From contig JAYFNX010000015.1 of NCBI GenBank assembly GCA_034933245.1, positions 33,010 through 97,009 on the forward strand: a stretch of 64,000 nt of DNA, given 5' to 3'. This DNA comes from Pelethousia sp034933245 (lineage in GTDB: Bacteria; Bacillota; Clostridia; Christensenellales; CAG-138). The notes beneath the pieces are model-generated. The model was not told where the DNA came from, made no database searches, and saw only the letters and a list, made by a program, of their open reading frames with translations. Below are positions 9,086 through 18,096 of this stretch, in pieces (the stretch's first letter is position 1; every line of letters starts with the position of its first letter). Both the position numbers and the translations under genes were made by a program.

Positions 9086-10228
9086 TCACATGCCGAGAAT
9101 CTGCTCCGCCGGCACGTATGGCGTATCGAAGCCGAAAGCCTTGGGGCTGAGCACGAACAGGCCGCGCTGGCTGCGGAACACATCCCGCGCCTTCATGGCG
9201 ATGACCGTTACATCCATACCTTCTTGGATTTTGTTGTTCGTATAGGCTTCACCGGTCTTGGTATCGATCACCTGCAGCATGTCGGGGCTCGTAATGAATA
9301 CCTTGCCATTCTTCCAGCTCATGTGGTTCTCATTCTTGAACCAAATAGCAAACTCTTCGCCCGCAAATTTACCTTCACCGGTAATGGTATGGGTTCCCCA
9401 GTAGTAACCGATCTTATCCCACCATTCCTTCTTGGTAACCTTCCCACGGAAAACGATCCAGCCGCCCACGGTGTCGATAGCCGCCTGAGCAGGGTCTCGC
9501 CCTTCTTCCACGGCCTTGCGCATCGCCCGCCCCACTTTGAAGCAATCGCTCAGCGTGCCATGCATCAGGGTATCATTCATTTCCTTTACGGAAAAGCAGA
9601 AGCCCGCCTGCGCGCACTTGCTGTAACCGGCTGCGGCAATCATCTTGCCGATGCGCTCGGTCATACGCCAGTTCACGGTGCCGGTGATGTTGGCCACATT
9701 GCCCCAACAATCAAAGGACGTAACCGGCAATAGCTCCCGCTCAAATATGAAGGGCGTGGTCTGCTGAATTTCCGGAATCGCACGGCCGGTATAGTCGCCG
9801 TCTACCACTGCAATGCCCATTTCCGCCGCCGCGCATACGCAGGCAGCCGTGTTGGCGCCGCCCAGCTCTATGGGAACCAGCGCGGCCATCTTCTTGCCGT
9901 GCATATCCTCCAGAGCGCGGATCGCGCCCACCATGGCTTGGGTGTAATCGTGGGTCTGCGGGCCAAGGCCATAGATGGTTTCCCGTTCTTTGACGACCTC
10001 CGGATCTTCCGGCGCGATGGATCCCATAAGGAAGGGGCAGCAGGAATAATCCCCATCGTTGAGCTGATAGGAATCCACCCATCCGATTTCGTTGCCTTTT
10101 TTTAGCTGCTTCATCATGGCGTCTACGCCCATGGCATAATCACCGCCGCCGCCGGTGCCATAAAAGGAGCATCCATGGACAAAGTCTTCGACATCCTGCC
10201 GGTTTTTCAATGTAAAGATCTTTTTCAC
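9086..10228 (-). CDS. DUF917 family protein (first of two)
   Basis: This 380-residue protein belongs to the DUF917 family, which Pfam now links to S-methyl-thiohydantoin desulfurases. The hallmark CSFYGTGGGGDYAMG (about 20-34) is present, followed by FLMGSIAPEDPE and PIELGGANTAACVCAAAEMG with VVDGDYTGRAIPEIQQT. The C-terminal part holds YYWGTHTI and WFKNENHMSWKNGKVFITSPD. It is a paralogue of the product at 16094-17215, sharing these blocks. The start is GTG at 10228, with GAGGG 9 bases upstream. It closes the opp operon. Function is not established for this protein; a role in breaking a cyclic amide such as a hydantoin-like compound is inference from family and neighbours. Confidence 0.8.
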   Translation of the reverse strand: MKKIFTLKNRQDVEDFVHGCSFYGTGGGGDYAMGVDAMMKQLKKGNEIGWVDSYQLNDGDYSCCPFLMGSIAPEDPEVVKERETIYGLGPQTHDYTQAMVGAIRALEDMHGKKMAALVPIELGGANTAACVCAAAEMGIAVVDGDYTGRAIPEIQQTTPFIFERELLPVTSFDCWGNVANITGTVNWRMTERIGKMIAAAGYSKCAQAGFCFSVKEMNDTLMHGTLSDCFKVGRAMRKAVEEGRDPAQAAIDTVGGWIVFRGKVTKKEWWDKIGYYWGTHTITGEGKFAGEEFAIWFKNENHMSWKNGKVFITSPDMLQVIDTKTGEAYTNNKIQEGMDVTVIAMKARDVFRSQRGLFVLSPKAFGFDTPYVPAEQILGM

Positions 10229-10257
10229 AGCTTTTTTCCCTCTTTAATATTGTTTAA

Positions 10258-11232
10258 TCAGTCATGCACCAAATGGCAGCGTATAAAGTGGCCTTCTTCC
10301 AGTTCCTTCATCTCCGGGTCATCCTTAAAGCAGCGTTCGGTGGCATATGGACAGCGCGTGTTGAAACTGCACCCTTTTGGCACGTTTACGGGGCTGGGGA
10401 TCTCGCCCTTGGACTCCACCTTATTATGGCGCACAGCCTCTTCCTCCGCGCTGATAACGGGGATAGCGGAGAGCAGCATCTGGGTATAGGGATGGCGCGG
10501 CTTAGAGAAGAACGTCTCCACCGGCGCGATCTCGGCGATTCTTCCCAGGTACATAATGGCCACCTTGGTTGCGAGGTTGCGCATAAGGCTAAGGTCATGG
10601 GTAATGAACAGATAGGACAGGTTGCGCTGCTTCTGCAGACGCAGCAGCATATTGATGATCTTAGCCTGGACGCTTACATCCAGGGAGGATGTAGGCTCGT
10701 CCAGCACAATCATGGAAGGATCTGTGCTGATGGCGCGCGCCACTGCCAGCATCTGGCGCTCGCCGCCACCCAGGGACATGGGGTATTTATATAGGTATTC
10801 CGCGGGCAGTTCCACCGTCTCCAGCAGGCGCAGCAGTTGGCCGATCGGGTCCTTCTTATCCACCATCTTGTGGATCTGCAAAGGCAAAGTCAGAATCTGC
10901 TTGATATTTCGCTGGGGGTTCAGGGTGGTGCCGGGATCCTGGAATACCATCTGGATCTCCCGCTTCATCCATAATTCCCGATCCGCGCTCGCCATGCTGA
11001 TATCGTGCCCTTTAAATGTCATCTGCCCGGCGGTCGCATGGTACATACCGATCACGTTGTAGGCCGTGGTGCTTTTCCCGGAGCCGGACTCGCCCACCAA
11101 GCCAAGCGTTTCGCCCTCTCGGATATCAAAGTCAATGCCATCGATAGCCTTGACAAACAGCCCTTTCTGCGCGCCCTTGGTTATGGGGAAATGTTTTTTC
11201 AGTCCTTTGACGTCAAGAATGACCTCGCCCAT
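10258..11232 (-). CDS. oppF: oligopeptide/dipeptide ABC ATPase OppF/DppF
   Basis: This ATPase has Walker A GESGSGKST, Walker B MIVLDEPTSSLDV and a C-terminal Opp/Dpp extension (SFNTRCPYATERCF) with the cysteines typical of this family. The signature reads LGGGERQ instead of the usual LSGGQ, a modest departure. I start at ATG 11232 because GGAGG lies just upstream and the oppD stop ends at 11234; an upstream in-frame start would overlap oppD needlessly. It pairs with OppD to drive import of peptides or similar compounds. Confidence 0.9.
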   Translation of the reverse strand: MGEVILDVKGLKKHFPITKGAQKGLFVKAIDGIDFDIREGETLGLVGESGSGKSTTAYNVIGMYHATAGQMTFKGHDISMASADRELWMKREIQMVFQDPGTTLNPQRNIKQILTLPLQIHKMVDKKDPIGQLLRLLETVELPAEYLYKYPMSLGGGERQMLAVARAISTDPSMIVLDEPTSSLDVSVQAKIINMLLRLQKQRNLSYLFITHDLSLMRNLATKVAIMYLGRIAEIAPVETFFSKPRHPYTQMLLSAIPVISAEEEAVRHNKVESKGEIPSPVNVPKGCSFNTRCPYATERCFKDDPEMKELEEGHFIRCHLVHD

Positions 11233-11233
11233 A

Positions 11234-12241
11234 TCAGCACCCTCCTTCCTTTTCGTAGGCAAAACACGCTACATGATGCCCGTTGCCCGCATCATAAAAC
11301 TCCGGCTTCTCCTGGAAGCAACGCTCGGTCGCCTTAGGGCAGCGCGGTGCAAAACGGCAACCCTTGGGCGGATGCAGGTAATTGGGAATACGGCCCGGAA
11401 TACCTTCGGCCACGCCGCCGCCGGAAAGCCGGGGAATGCAGTGCATCAAAGCCTGGGTATAGGGATGAAGTTGTTGCTTAAACAATTCCTTGGTGGGCGC
11501 CGTTTCAACCATATTGCCGGCATACATCACGTAGATGCGGTCGCTGGTTTCTCTGGCCACTCCCAAAGAGTGGGTTATCAGGATCAGCGAGCTATGTTTG
11601 CTCTCCACCCTGTCTTTCAGGATCTTGAGGACCTGGTCCTGAATGGTAACATCCAGGTTGGTGGTGGGCTCGTCGGCAATAACCATGTCGCGTGGCGTGG
11701 CCAAGGACATAGCGATACAGACGCGCTGCCGCATGCCGCCGCTGAGTTGAAATGGATAGCTGAGCAGAATGCGCTCAGGGTCAGGCATGGAAGTTTCCTT
11801 CAAAGCTTGGACGGCCAGTTCCTGTTGTACTTCCTTTTGGTTGGCGTCCTTCTGGCCGGAATTCCGAATAGCCTCAAACATCTGCTCTCCGATGGTGAAC
11901 ACAGGGTTCAGCGACATGGTTGGGTCCTGAAAGATCATGGAAATGCCGGACCCGCGCAGGCGTTTCACTTCCGCATCCTTCATTTTCAACACATCTTTTC
12001 CCTTGAAGAAGATCTCGCCGCCGGAAATGCGGCTATTGTCGGCCAGTATGCGCAGGATGGACTTGACCGTGGTGGTCTTTCCGCAGCCCGTTTCACCCAC
12101 GATGGCTACCTTTTCTCCGGAATCCACATAGAAGTTGACGCCGTTGAGAACCTTTACCATACCGGCATAGGTTTTATATTCCACAAACAGATTGCGTATG
12201 TCTGTTACGTGATTATTGGCCTTTGTTTCGCTCAATTTCAT
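11234..12241 (-). CDS. oppD: oligopeptide/dipeptide ABC ATPase OppD/DppD
   Basis: This ATPase carries Walker A GETGCGKTT (about 51-59), signature LSGGMRQRVCIAM and Walker B MVIADEPTTNLDV, followed by the OppD-type C-terminal block (CRFAPRCPKATERCF). It overlaps the oppC stop as TGATG, with AAGGAG two bases before. Translation is therefore probably coupled to oppC. It forms the ATPase pair with OppF on the cytoplasmic face of the OppBC channel. Confidence 0.9.
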   Translation of the reverse strand: MKLSETKANNHVTDIRNLFVEYKTYAGMVKVLNGVNFYVDSGEKVAIVGETGCGKTTTVKSILRILADNSRISGGEIFFKGKDVLKMKDAEVKRLRGSGISMIFQDPTMSLNPVFTIGEQMFEAIRNSGQKDANQKEVQQELAVQALKETSMPDPERILLSYPFQLSGGMRQRVCIAMSLATPRDMVIADEPTTNLDVTIQDQVLKILKDRVESKHSSLILITHSLGVARETSDRIYVMYAGNMVETAPTKELFKQQLHPYTQALMHCIPRLSGGGVAEGIPGRIPNYLHPPKGCRFAPRCPKATERCFQEKPEFYDAGNGHHVACFAYEKEGGC

Positions 12242-13149
12242 CACTCCTTGCCAGATAACATGTCCTTCACGCCGTCGCCCATCAGGTTAAAACCAAGTAC
12301 GATAACCATAATGGCCAAGGCCGGGAAAATGGAGATCCACCATTGTGTGGGCAGATACTTGGCGCCATCGGAGACCATGGTGCCCAACGCCGGTGTAGGC
12401 GGCTGTTCGCCAAGGCCTACAAAGCTTAACGTGGCGCCTGTCAAAATAACCCAGCCCATATCCAGGGTCGCTTTGGTCAAAATGGAGCCGGTGCAATTGG
12501 GCAAAATCTCCCGGAACAGAATATGCGCCTTTGATGCCCCCATAAGCTCTGCGGACTTAATGTACATCTCGTTGCGCAACGAGGTCGCCATGCTATAGGT
12601 AAGGCGGGTATACCAAGGCCACCAGGCAACGCACATTGCCAACAAGGAGTTAAGCAACGTCGGCCGTAGGATGGAGCACACGCACAGGGCCAAGATCATG
12701 GGCGGCAAAGCCAGGAATACGTCTGTTACGCGCATAATCATGGTAGAGAACCATTTGTTCTTCCAATAACCTGCGACCAAGCCCAAAATGCTGCCCAGGG
12801 GCACTGTGGCCACCAAAACGCCCAGGCCCATCGTAAATGCGCCGCGATACGCGTAAAATACGCGGCTCATAATGTCGCGGCCCACGGTGTCGGTGCCCAT
12901 CCAGTATGCGGCGCACGGCGCTTTGCTGGCATTCTGGAAATCCACCACCGCGCCGATATGACCGGGATACGGTGCGATCCAAGGCTGAAATATGGCGAGA
13001 ATCAGCACAAATAGCACGATGCACAGCCCAACTACGGACATTCTATTGAGGGAAAATTTATACCATAGCTTCTTTGCTTCATCCCAACGGTCGCGCTTGG
13101 GCGTAGCATTTTGCTGCGTGGGCATGAAGTTGGTTTTTTCTTCGCTCAT
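12241..13149 (-). CDS. oppC: oligopeptide/dipeptide ABC permease OppC
   Basis: This about 302-residue inner-membrane permease has a conserved N-terminal helix (MSVVGLCIVLFVLILAIFQP), the OppC extracytoplasmic segment ending APCAAYWMGTDTVGRDIMSRVFYAYRGAF, and the ATPase-coupling EAA-like loop around KSAELMGASKAHILFREILPN. The start at 13149 overlaps the oppB stop as ATGA; an earlier in-frame ATG at 13191 lies deeper in oppB and is less likely. Five to six membrane segments are expected. Confidence 0.9.
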   Translation of the reverse strand: MSEEKTNFMPTQQNATPKRDRWDEAKKLWYKFSLNRMSVVGLCIVLFVLILAIFQPWIAPYPGHIGAVVDFQNASKAPCAAYWMGTDTVGRDIMSRVFYAYRGAFTMGLGVLVATVPLGSILGLVAGYWKNKWFSTMIMRVTDVFLALPPMILALCVCSILRPTLLNSLLAMCVAWWPWYTRLTYSMATSLRNEMYIKSAELMGASKAHILFREILPNCTGSILTKATLDMGWVILTGATLSFVGLGEQPPTPALGTMVSDGAKYLPTQWWISIFPALAIMVIVLGFNLMGDGVKDMLSGKE

Positions 13150-14171
13150 TCTTCGCTGCCTCCCATCAAACGCACCCGAGGATCCAGCCATGCAACGATA
13201 AGATCACTCAGAATGTTCAGTATAATAAACATAAGGCCCAGTATCATAACAACCCCGGAAATCGCGTTAATGTCCTTGTTGAGCATGGCGCTCAGGCCGT
13301 AGCGGGAAAGCCCAGGGTAATTAAACAGGTTTTCCACCAGGAATGCGTTACCGAAGATAGATGCAATATCCATGGCCATTACGGTGATTGTGGGGATCAA
13401 AGAAGGCTTGAGCAGATATTTGTATAAAAGGCGGTTTTCCGGCACTCCGTATGCGCGCTCCGCCAGGATATAGTCCTTCATGGAATTTTCCACCATGTTG
13501 CCGCGGGTAAGGCGGGCTGCTTGCGCCATTCCGCCAAGCATCAAAGCAATGGCGGGGAGAATAAGATGTTTAAACGCGTCCCACCAGCCTGCAAAATTTC
13601 CCGTAATCAAATAATCCACGGTATACATACCGGTAATGGTTTTAATGGGCGCCGTCATAGACTGGGCGATACGCCCCGTGGTGGGTAAGATCGGAATTAA
13701 GTATCCAAAGAGCAGCATAAACAGCACCGCCCAAACAAATGCCGGCGATACGATGCCTAGGTAGGAAAGCACACGGATTAGGCCATCCAGCCACTTACCT
13801 GTATACTTTGTTGCCACAATGCCAAGCAATATGCCGCCCAGCGCCATGAAAAAGGCGGATAGCAACACAATTTCAAGCGTTGCGGGCAAATACTGCCGTA
13901 CGTCCTCTATTACCGCGCGTCTTGTAAGCAGGGAGGTACCCAAATCCAGCCTTGCCGCGCCTTTAAGCCAAAGAAAATATTGCGTTACGAGCGGTTTATC
14001 CAGGTTCATCTGTTGCCGCAGCGCCTGCACGGTTTCTTCGGATACATGTGGACCCAGGGCCTGCCGTGCGGGATCGCCGGGAATAACGCGGGCTATAATG
14101 AAGACAAGAATGGAAAGCCCTATGAGAACCAGCAGATAAACGCCGAGTTTTTTCAGTATCTTCAGAGCCAT
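13146..14171 (-). CDS. oppB: oligopeptide/dipeptide ABC permease OppB
   Basis: This 341-residue permease begins with the OppB-type helix (KILKKLGVYLLVLIGLSILVFIIARVIPGDPARQALG). It contains the coupling loop RTxAYGVPENRLLYKYLLKPSLIPTIT-like region (here AERAYGVPENRLLYKYLLK) and ends with a helix and IVAWLDPRVR. It forms the transport channel with OppC. The ribosome binding site is good (GGAGGAAGAG, with ATG 9 bases later). A GC-rich hairpin lies between oppA and this gene. Confidence 0.9.
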   Translation of the reverse strand: MALKILKKLGVYLLVLIGLSILVFIIARVIPGDPARQALGPHVSEETVQALRQQMNLDKPLVTQYFLWLKGAARLDLGTSLLTRRAVIEDVRQYLPATLEIVLLSAFFMALGGILLGIVATKYTGKWLDGLIRVLSYLGIVSPAFVWAVLFMLLFGYLIPILPTTGRIAQSMTAPIKTITGMYTVDYLITGNFAGWWDAFKHLILPAIALMLGGMAQAARLTRGNMVENSMKDYILAERAYGVPENRLLYKYLLKPSLIPTITVMAMDIASIFGNAFLVENLFNYPGLSRYGLSAMLNKDINAISGVVMILGLMFIILNILSDLIVAWLDPRVRLMGGSEE

Positions 14172-14218
14172 TATCGATTCTCTTCCTCCTCCATACGAAA
14201 ATGGGGATTGTGTGAAAA

Positions 14219-14261
14219 GGGACGGCCGGCCTTTTTCGGCCTAGCCGCGGCCAGCCGCCCC
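14219..14261 (-). terminator. GC-rich hairpin between oppA and oppB
   Basis: On the minus strand a 13-bp arm (14261-14249) pairs with 14231-14219 with two G-U pairs, and an inner GGCC/GGCC stem sits in the loop. A short TTTTCACAC follows. It lies 37 bases past the oppA stop and probably limits read-through or shields the oppA message. Confidence 0.6.
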
Positions 14262-14297
14262 ATTCAATACGTCAGGTCAGTAGATTGTAGGGAAGGA

Positions 14298-15983
14298 TCA
14301 GTTGGCAGCCGCCATCTTCATGTCGCGGCAATAGATACCGAAGCCCATGGGCATGAAGTAATCTGTGCCGCTCTCGGTGGCACTCATAGCATCCCATTCG
14401 AGATAGCTTGTCTGCACTGCGCGCTTTTCGATCCAGTTGAAGCCCCAAATGGTCGGGCACAAATCATAAATGTACTTCTGAATCTCGGCGTACTTCTCAA
14501 AACGGGCCTTATCGTCTACGGTGGCCAGTGCATCTTCGATCATGGCATCCAGCGTATCGTCCTGCAACCATTCCATCTGTTCCCAAGAACCGCAGGAGGA
14601 AGAATGGTAACGGGTGCGCAGCATGCCGCCAGCCTCAAAGTAAGGCGCCGCAAAGTTAACGAAGGAGATTTGCGGGGTGGTTTCCACGCTCTGTGCATCG
14701 GTGATCATGGAGCCGAACGGCTTCTTGGTGATAACCAGGTTGATGCCCAACTCGGAAAGGTTGGACTGCAACAGCAGGGAGATCTTTTCCTGTTCAGGCA
14801 CTTCGGCGCACCAGCTCAAGTTCAGGGTGATGGGCTGCCCGGCATACTTGGATTGCGCAAGTTCTTCCTTCGCCTTGTTTATATCCCGGCTGTAAGCGGG
14901 GATGCTGCTATCAAAGCCGGGGAGCACGACGGAAACGGGGCCGTGGCTCTCCAGCGCGCCAGGATAGATCTGGGTGCGCAGCGTCTCATAATCGAAGCAA
15001 TACGCGATCGCCTTGCGCAGATGGATGTCATCGGTGAATTCCGCCTTGGTGTTGAGCATCATGTTAAAGGTGTTGCTGTTGCACCACTTGGAGATATCTA
15101 CGCCTTCCATTTCATCCATGGTGTTGTAATTCTCAAGGGGCTGCAACTCATCGGTGATTTCCAATTCCTTATTGGCCATGGCGGTACGTACGGCAACGGC
15201 GTCGGTCATGTTGGAAAGCTTAAAATATTGCGGCGCACCTTCTTCCCATCCCAGGAAGTAATCTTCGAAACGGTCGGCCAGCAGGTATTCGTCCAGTTTG
15301 AACTCAACGGTCTTGTACGGGCCGGAGCCGGCGTCGTTGGTCAGCATCCAGGTCTTGCCGTAGTCGCCCTTGTCGCCGTAGGTGCTGTCGGTAAGGTCAT
15401 AATGCGATTCTACCAGCGCCTGTTCCACAACCATGAAGCGAATCAGGGAGTAGATGAAGGGGCCGAAGGAATGGTCCAGCTCAAATACCACATGGGTATC
15501 ATCCGCAGCATAACAGTTTTTTACCACGCCGGTATATAGATAGGCATAGCCCTCGCCGATCTCCAGCATACGGTTCATGCTGTAAGCGACGTCGCTGGCT
15601 TTCAGCATGTTGCCACTATGGAACTTCACGTCGTCCCGGATGGTAAAGGTATAAACCAGGGAGTCGTCGGAAACGGTCCACTCGGTTGCGAGGTGGGGTT
15701 CCACGGTACCATCGGCCTTGGGGAATACCAACGCGTCGTAGATATTGGCCTGGGCTGTGGAGCAGGAGTAGCTGGAACCTACAGCGGGGTCATAATAAGT
15801 TGGCCAGTCTTCGGTGGTGCGGACGATGGTTGCTCCTTCTTCCACAACGGCGGTGGAAGCACCGCCTGCTGCCGTGTTGCCTGCATTTCCACCATCGGGA
15901 GCAGCAGCCTGGGGCGCGCAACCGAAGACGGTGGTCAGCATGGCCAAAACCAGGAGCATGCAGAATACTCGTTTTGCGTTCAT
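14298..15983 (-). CDS. oppA: peptide-type ABC substrate-binding lipoprotein OppA/DppA
   Basis: This family-5 extracellular solute-binding protein (SBP_bac_5) has about 561 residues. The start MNAKRVFCMLLVLAMLTTVFGC is a lipoprotein signal with Cys at about residue 22, followed by a Gly/Ala-rich spacer. The mature domain includes HLATEWTVSDDSLVYTFTIRDDVKFHSG, the usual family block. ATG at 15983 is chosen because AAGGAGG lies 8 bases upstream and the signal peptide begins there; the frame stays open further upstream without a site. It binds the imported ligand. Because the flanking genes are DUF917, DUF1177 and a nitrilase, the ligand may be a modified peptide or amide and not an ordinary dipeptide (inference). 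Confidence 0.9.
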   Translation of the reverse strand: MNAKRVFCMLLVLAMLTTVFGCAPQAAAPDGGNAGNTAAGGASTAVVEEGATIVRTTEDWPTYYDPAVGSSYSCSTAQANIYDALVFPKADGTVEPHLATEWTVSDDSLVYTFTIRDDVKFHSGNMLKASDVAYSMNRMLEIGEGYAYLYTGVVKNCYAADDTHVVFELDHSFGPFIYSLIRFMVVEQALVESHYDLTDSTYGDKGDYGKTWMLTNDAGSGPYKTVEFKLDEYLLADRFEDYFLGWEEGAPQYFKLSNMTDAVAVRTAMANKELEITDELQPLENYNTMDEMEGVDISKWCNSNTFNMMLNTKAEFTDDIHLRKAIAYCFDYETLRTQIYPGALESHGPVSVVLPGFDSSIPAYSRDINKAKEELAQSKYAGQPITLNLSWCAEVPEQEKISLLLQSNLSELGINLVITKKPFGSMITDAQSVETTPQISFVNFAAPYFEAGGMLRTRYHSSSCGSWEQMEWLQDDTLDAMIEDALATVDDKARFEKYAEIQKYIYDLCPTIWGFNWIEKRAVQTSYLEWDAMSATESGTDYFMPMGFGIYCRDMKMAAAN

Positions 15984-16093
15984 TATTTTTTCCTCCTTGT
16001 TTTTATAAGTTCCTTCGCCACAAGGGCGGCAAAATCTAATCTTATCATTATCTCGCCGGAACTTGCCCGTTTCAACCGGCAAAATAAGCAAGA

Positions 16094-17215
16094 TTATTTA
16101 TTCATAAGTTCGCGTACGGGCACATGCTCGATGTCAAAACCGAAGTATTTTGGCGTAAGCAAGGTGGTGTTTTCCTGTTCGGGCTTGCACGGCAGCGCGA
16201 CGAGCGCCACGTGCTGGCCCACATGGGAGAGGGGATTGGGAACGGGTTCGCCGGTGTCGGTATCGATGGCCGCGATGATATCGGGGCTGGTGACGTAGGG
16301 CTTGCCATTCTTCCACACCACGTGGTTCTCATTCTTAAACCAGTATTTCAGTTCGTCCTTGCCGCAATCCACGGTAACAGTGCCCCAGTAATACCCTTCC
16401 GCGTCATAATCGTCCTTGGCGGTGATGGTGCCGCGGCCCAGTTCATAGCCGTTGCGCGCGGCCATGAGCTCCTTCACGGGGTCCTTCCCCGCTTCCTTGG
16501 CTTCGCGCAGCAGCCTACCGGCCGCGTAGCACTCGCTAAGGGTGCCGGCGATGACGGTTTCCCGGGTTTTCTTGCCATCCAGCGCCATACCTGCCTGCCC
16601 GGCCAAACCATAGCCCGCCACGCTGATCAGCTTGCCGATGTGCTCCACGGTGCGGGGATTGATGGCATATTTAATGATGCACTCGTTTCCCCATTCGTCC
16701 ACGGACGCTACGGGCAGAATGCAATGTCCATGATAATTAAAGGTGATCTGCACAATCTCGGGAATCGCGCGGCCGGTATAATCGCCGTCGACGGTAACCA
16801 TGCCAAGCTGGGCGGCAGCCGCTATAGCGCCTGCTGTGTTGGCTCCCGCCAATTCAATAGGCACAACCACGTTGAACTTTTTGCCCGAATATTCTTCCAG
16901 TGCCACGATGGCCTTCGCCAACCTGTCGCCCTCGGGGTTGACGCTGGTCTTATCGGTCATCTCATAAGAAGTCATTTCCTTGATGGTATCCTCGTTATGG
17001 GGCGCGATGGATCCCATGAGGAAAGGGCACACGCTCAGCGCGTCATCGGGAATCTCGTTTACATCCACCCAACCGATCTCACGGCCGGCCTTCAGCTCCC
17101 CCATCAGGGATTTTTTACCGTTAGCGGGCAATCCGCCGCCACCTGTAGCGAAGAACGTGCAGCCACGCACAAAGTCTTCCACTTGCTGTTCGGTTTTGAG
17201 TTTCATCGTAGGCAT
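16094..17215 (-). CDS. DUF917 family protein (second of two)
   Basis: This 373-residue DUF917 protein (Pfam: S-methyl-thiohydantoin desulfurase family) has CTFFATGGGGLPANG near residue 19, FLMGSIAPHNED, PIELAGANTAGAIAAAAQLG with TVDGDYTGRAIPEIVQ, and WFKNENHVVWKNGKPYVTSPD. It is clearly homologous along its length to the product at 9086-10228, but diverged, so the two may form a hetero-oligomer or act on different substrates. The ribosome binding site AAGGAGG precedes ATG by 9 bases. It stands 45 bases after the nitrilase gene and 110 bases before oppA. Confidence 0.8.
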   Translation of the reverse strand: MPTMKLKTEQQVEDFVRGCTFFATGGGGLPANGKKSLMGELKAGREIGWVDVNEIPDDALSVCPFLMGSIAPHNEDTIKEMTSYEMTDKTSVNPEGDRLAKAIVALEEYSGKKFNVVVPIELAGANTAGAIAAAAQLGMVTVDGDYTGRAIPEIVQITFNYHGHCILPVASVDEWGNECIIKYAINPRTVEHIGKLISVAGYGLAGQAGMALDGKKTRETVIAGTLSECYAAGRLLREAKEAGKDPVKELMAARNGYELGRGTITAKDDYDAEGYYWGTVTVDCGKDELKYWFKNENHVVWKNGKPYVTSPDIIAAIDTDTGEPVPNPLSHVGQHVALVALPCKPEQENTTLLTPKYFGFDIEHVPVRELMNK

Positions 17216-17260
17216 ATGATTGTTCCTCCTTGACGTTTTTGATGAAATGCATAAAAATCG

Positions 17261-18094
17261 TTAATCAAGATCTTTGCAGAGTTCCCGCGGGTCCCCTTGA
17301 ATTGCCGACGATGCGAGAAGATCCACTCGGTAGCCCGGCTGTCGGCGCATTTGTGTTGCTTTGTCCAAATCCACATCGCATATGCCCAGCATCTGCTCGT
17401 CATATCCCAATTGCAGCATAGGATGGCCATCCGGGCCGCATATCTGGCTTTTGCCAAACAAGTGCAGCTTCCCAAAGGTTCCCACATGGTTCACCGCAAT
17501 GGTATACACCTGGTTTTCCAGCGCCCGCGAGCCGACATTCAGGTGCCATGCATGCTCATCTTCTATACGCCAGGCCGCTGGAATAAAGATAATCTCCGCG
17601 CCGGCCATGCAAAGATACCGCGCTGTTTCGGGGAAGCCGATATCATAACAGATCAGGATTCCAATGCGGCCAAAGTCCGTGTCAAAAACGGGAAAAGCAT
17701 CGCCTTTTGTAAAAAAGTTGTCTTCGGCGCCAAAGGAAAATGCCTTGTGGTATTCGCCCACGCATTGTCCCTTGCGATCATAAAGATGCGCGGCATTGTA
17801 ATAGCGGCCGTTTTCCGGTACGCACAAGCCCGCGACAATGTAAATCTTGCCTGCTGCGGCCGCCTTTCCCATGGCCGCATCTATGCGCTTGGTCCATTCA
17901 TCGCCTATGCTGTGAACCTTTTCGCCCAGCATCTGTAACTGATAACCGGAGAAACACAGCTCCGGTAGCAGCACCACATCCGCGCCCGCGGCGGCTGCCT
18001 GCGCCACCAGGGATTCGGCATTTTTAATGTTTGCTTCCACATCCCCCAGCTTCGCCCCAAACTGCGCCAGCGCAATACGTGCCTTTCGCCCCAT
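17261..18094 (-). CDS. carbon-nitrogen hydrolase (nitrilase superfamily amidase)
   Basis: This 277-residue protein has the complete nitrilase-superfamily triad: Glu45 (LLPELCFSGY), Lys117 (GEYHKAFSF) and nucleophilic Cys149 (ILICYDIGFPE). The family hydrolyses non-peptide C-N bonds such as amides and N-carbamoyl groups. The close match to N-carbamoyl/omega-amidase-like members, and its place between DUF1177 and DUF917, suggest a role in degrading an amide or carbamoyl compound produced by its neighbours. This substrate is inference. It starts two bases after the DUF1177 stop region with GGAGGAAATAAGA before ATG. Confidence 0.88.
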   Translation of the reverse strand: MGRKARIALAQFGAKLGDVEANIKNAESLVAQAAAAGADVVLLPELCFSGYQLQMLGEKVHSIGDEWTKRIDAAMGKAAAAGKIYIVAGLCVPENGRYYNAAHLYDRKGQCVGEYHKAFSFGAEDNFFTKGDAFPVFDTDFGRIGILICYDIGFPETARYLCMAGAEIIFIPAAWRIEDEHAWHLNVGSRALENQVYTIAVNHVGTFGKLHLFGKSQICGPDGHPMLQLGYDEQMLGICDVDLDKATQMRRQPGYRVDLLASSAIQGDPRELCKDLD

Positions 18095-18096
18095 TC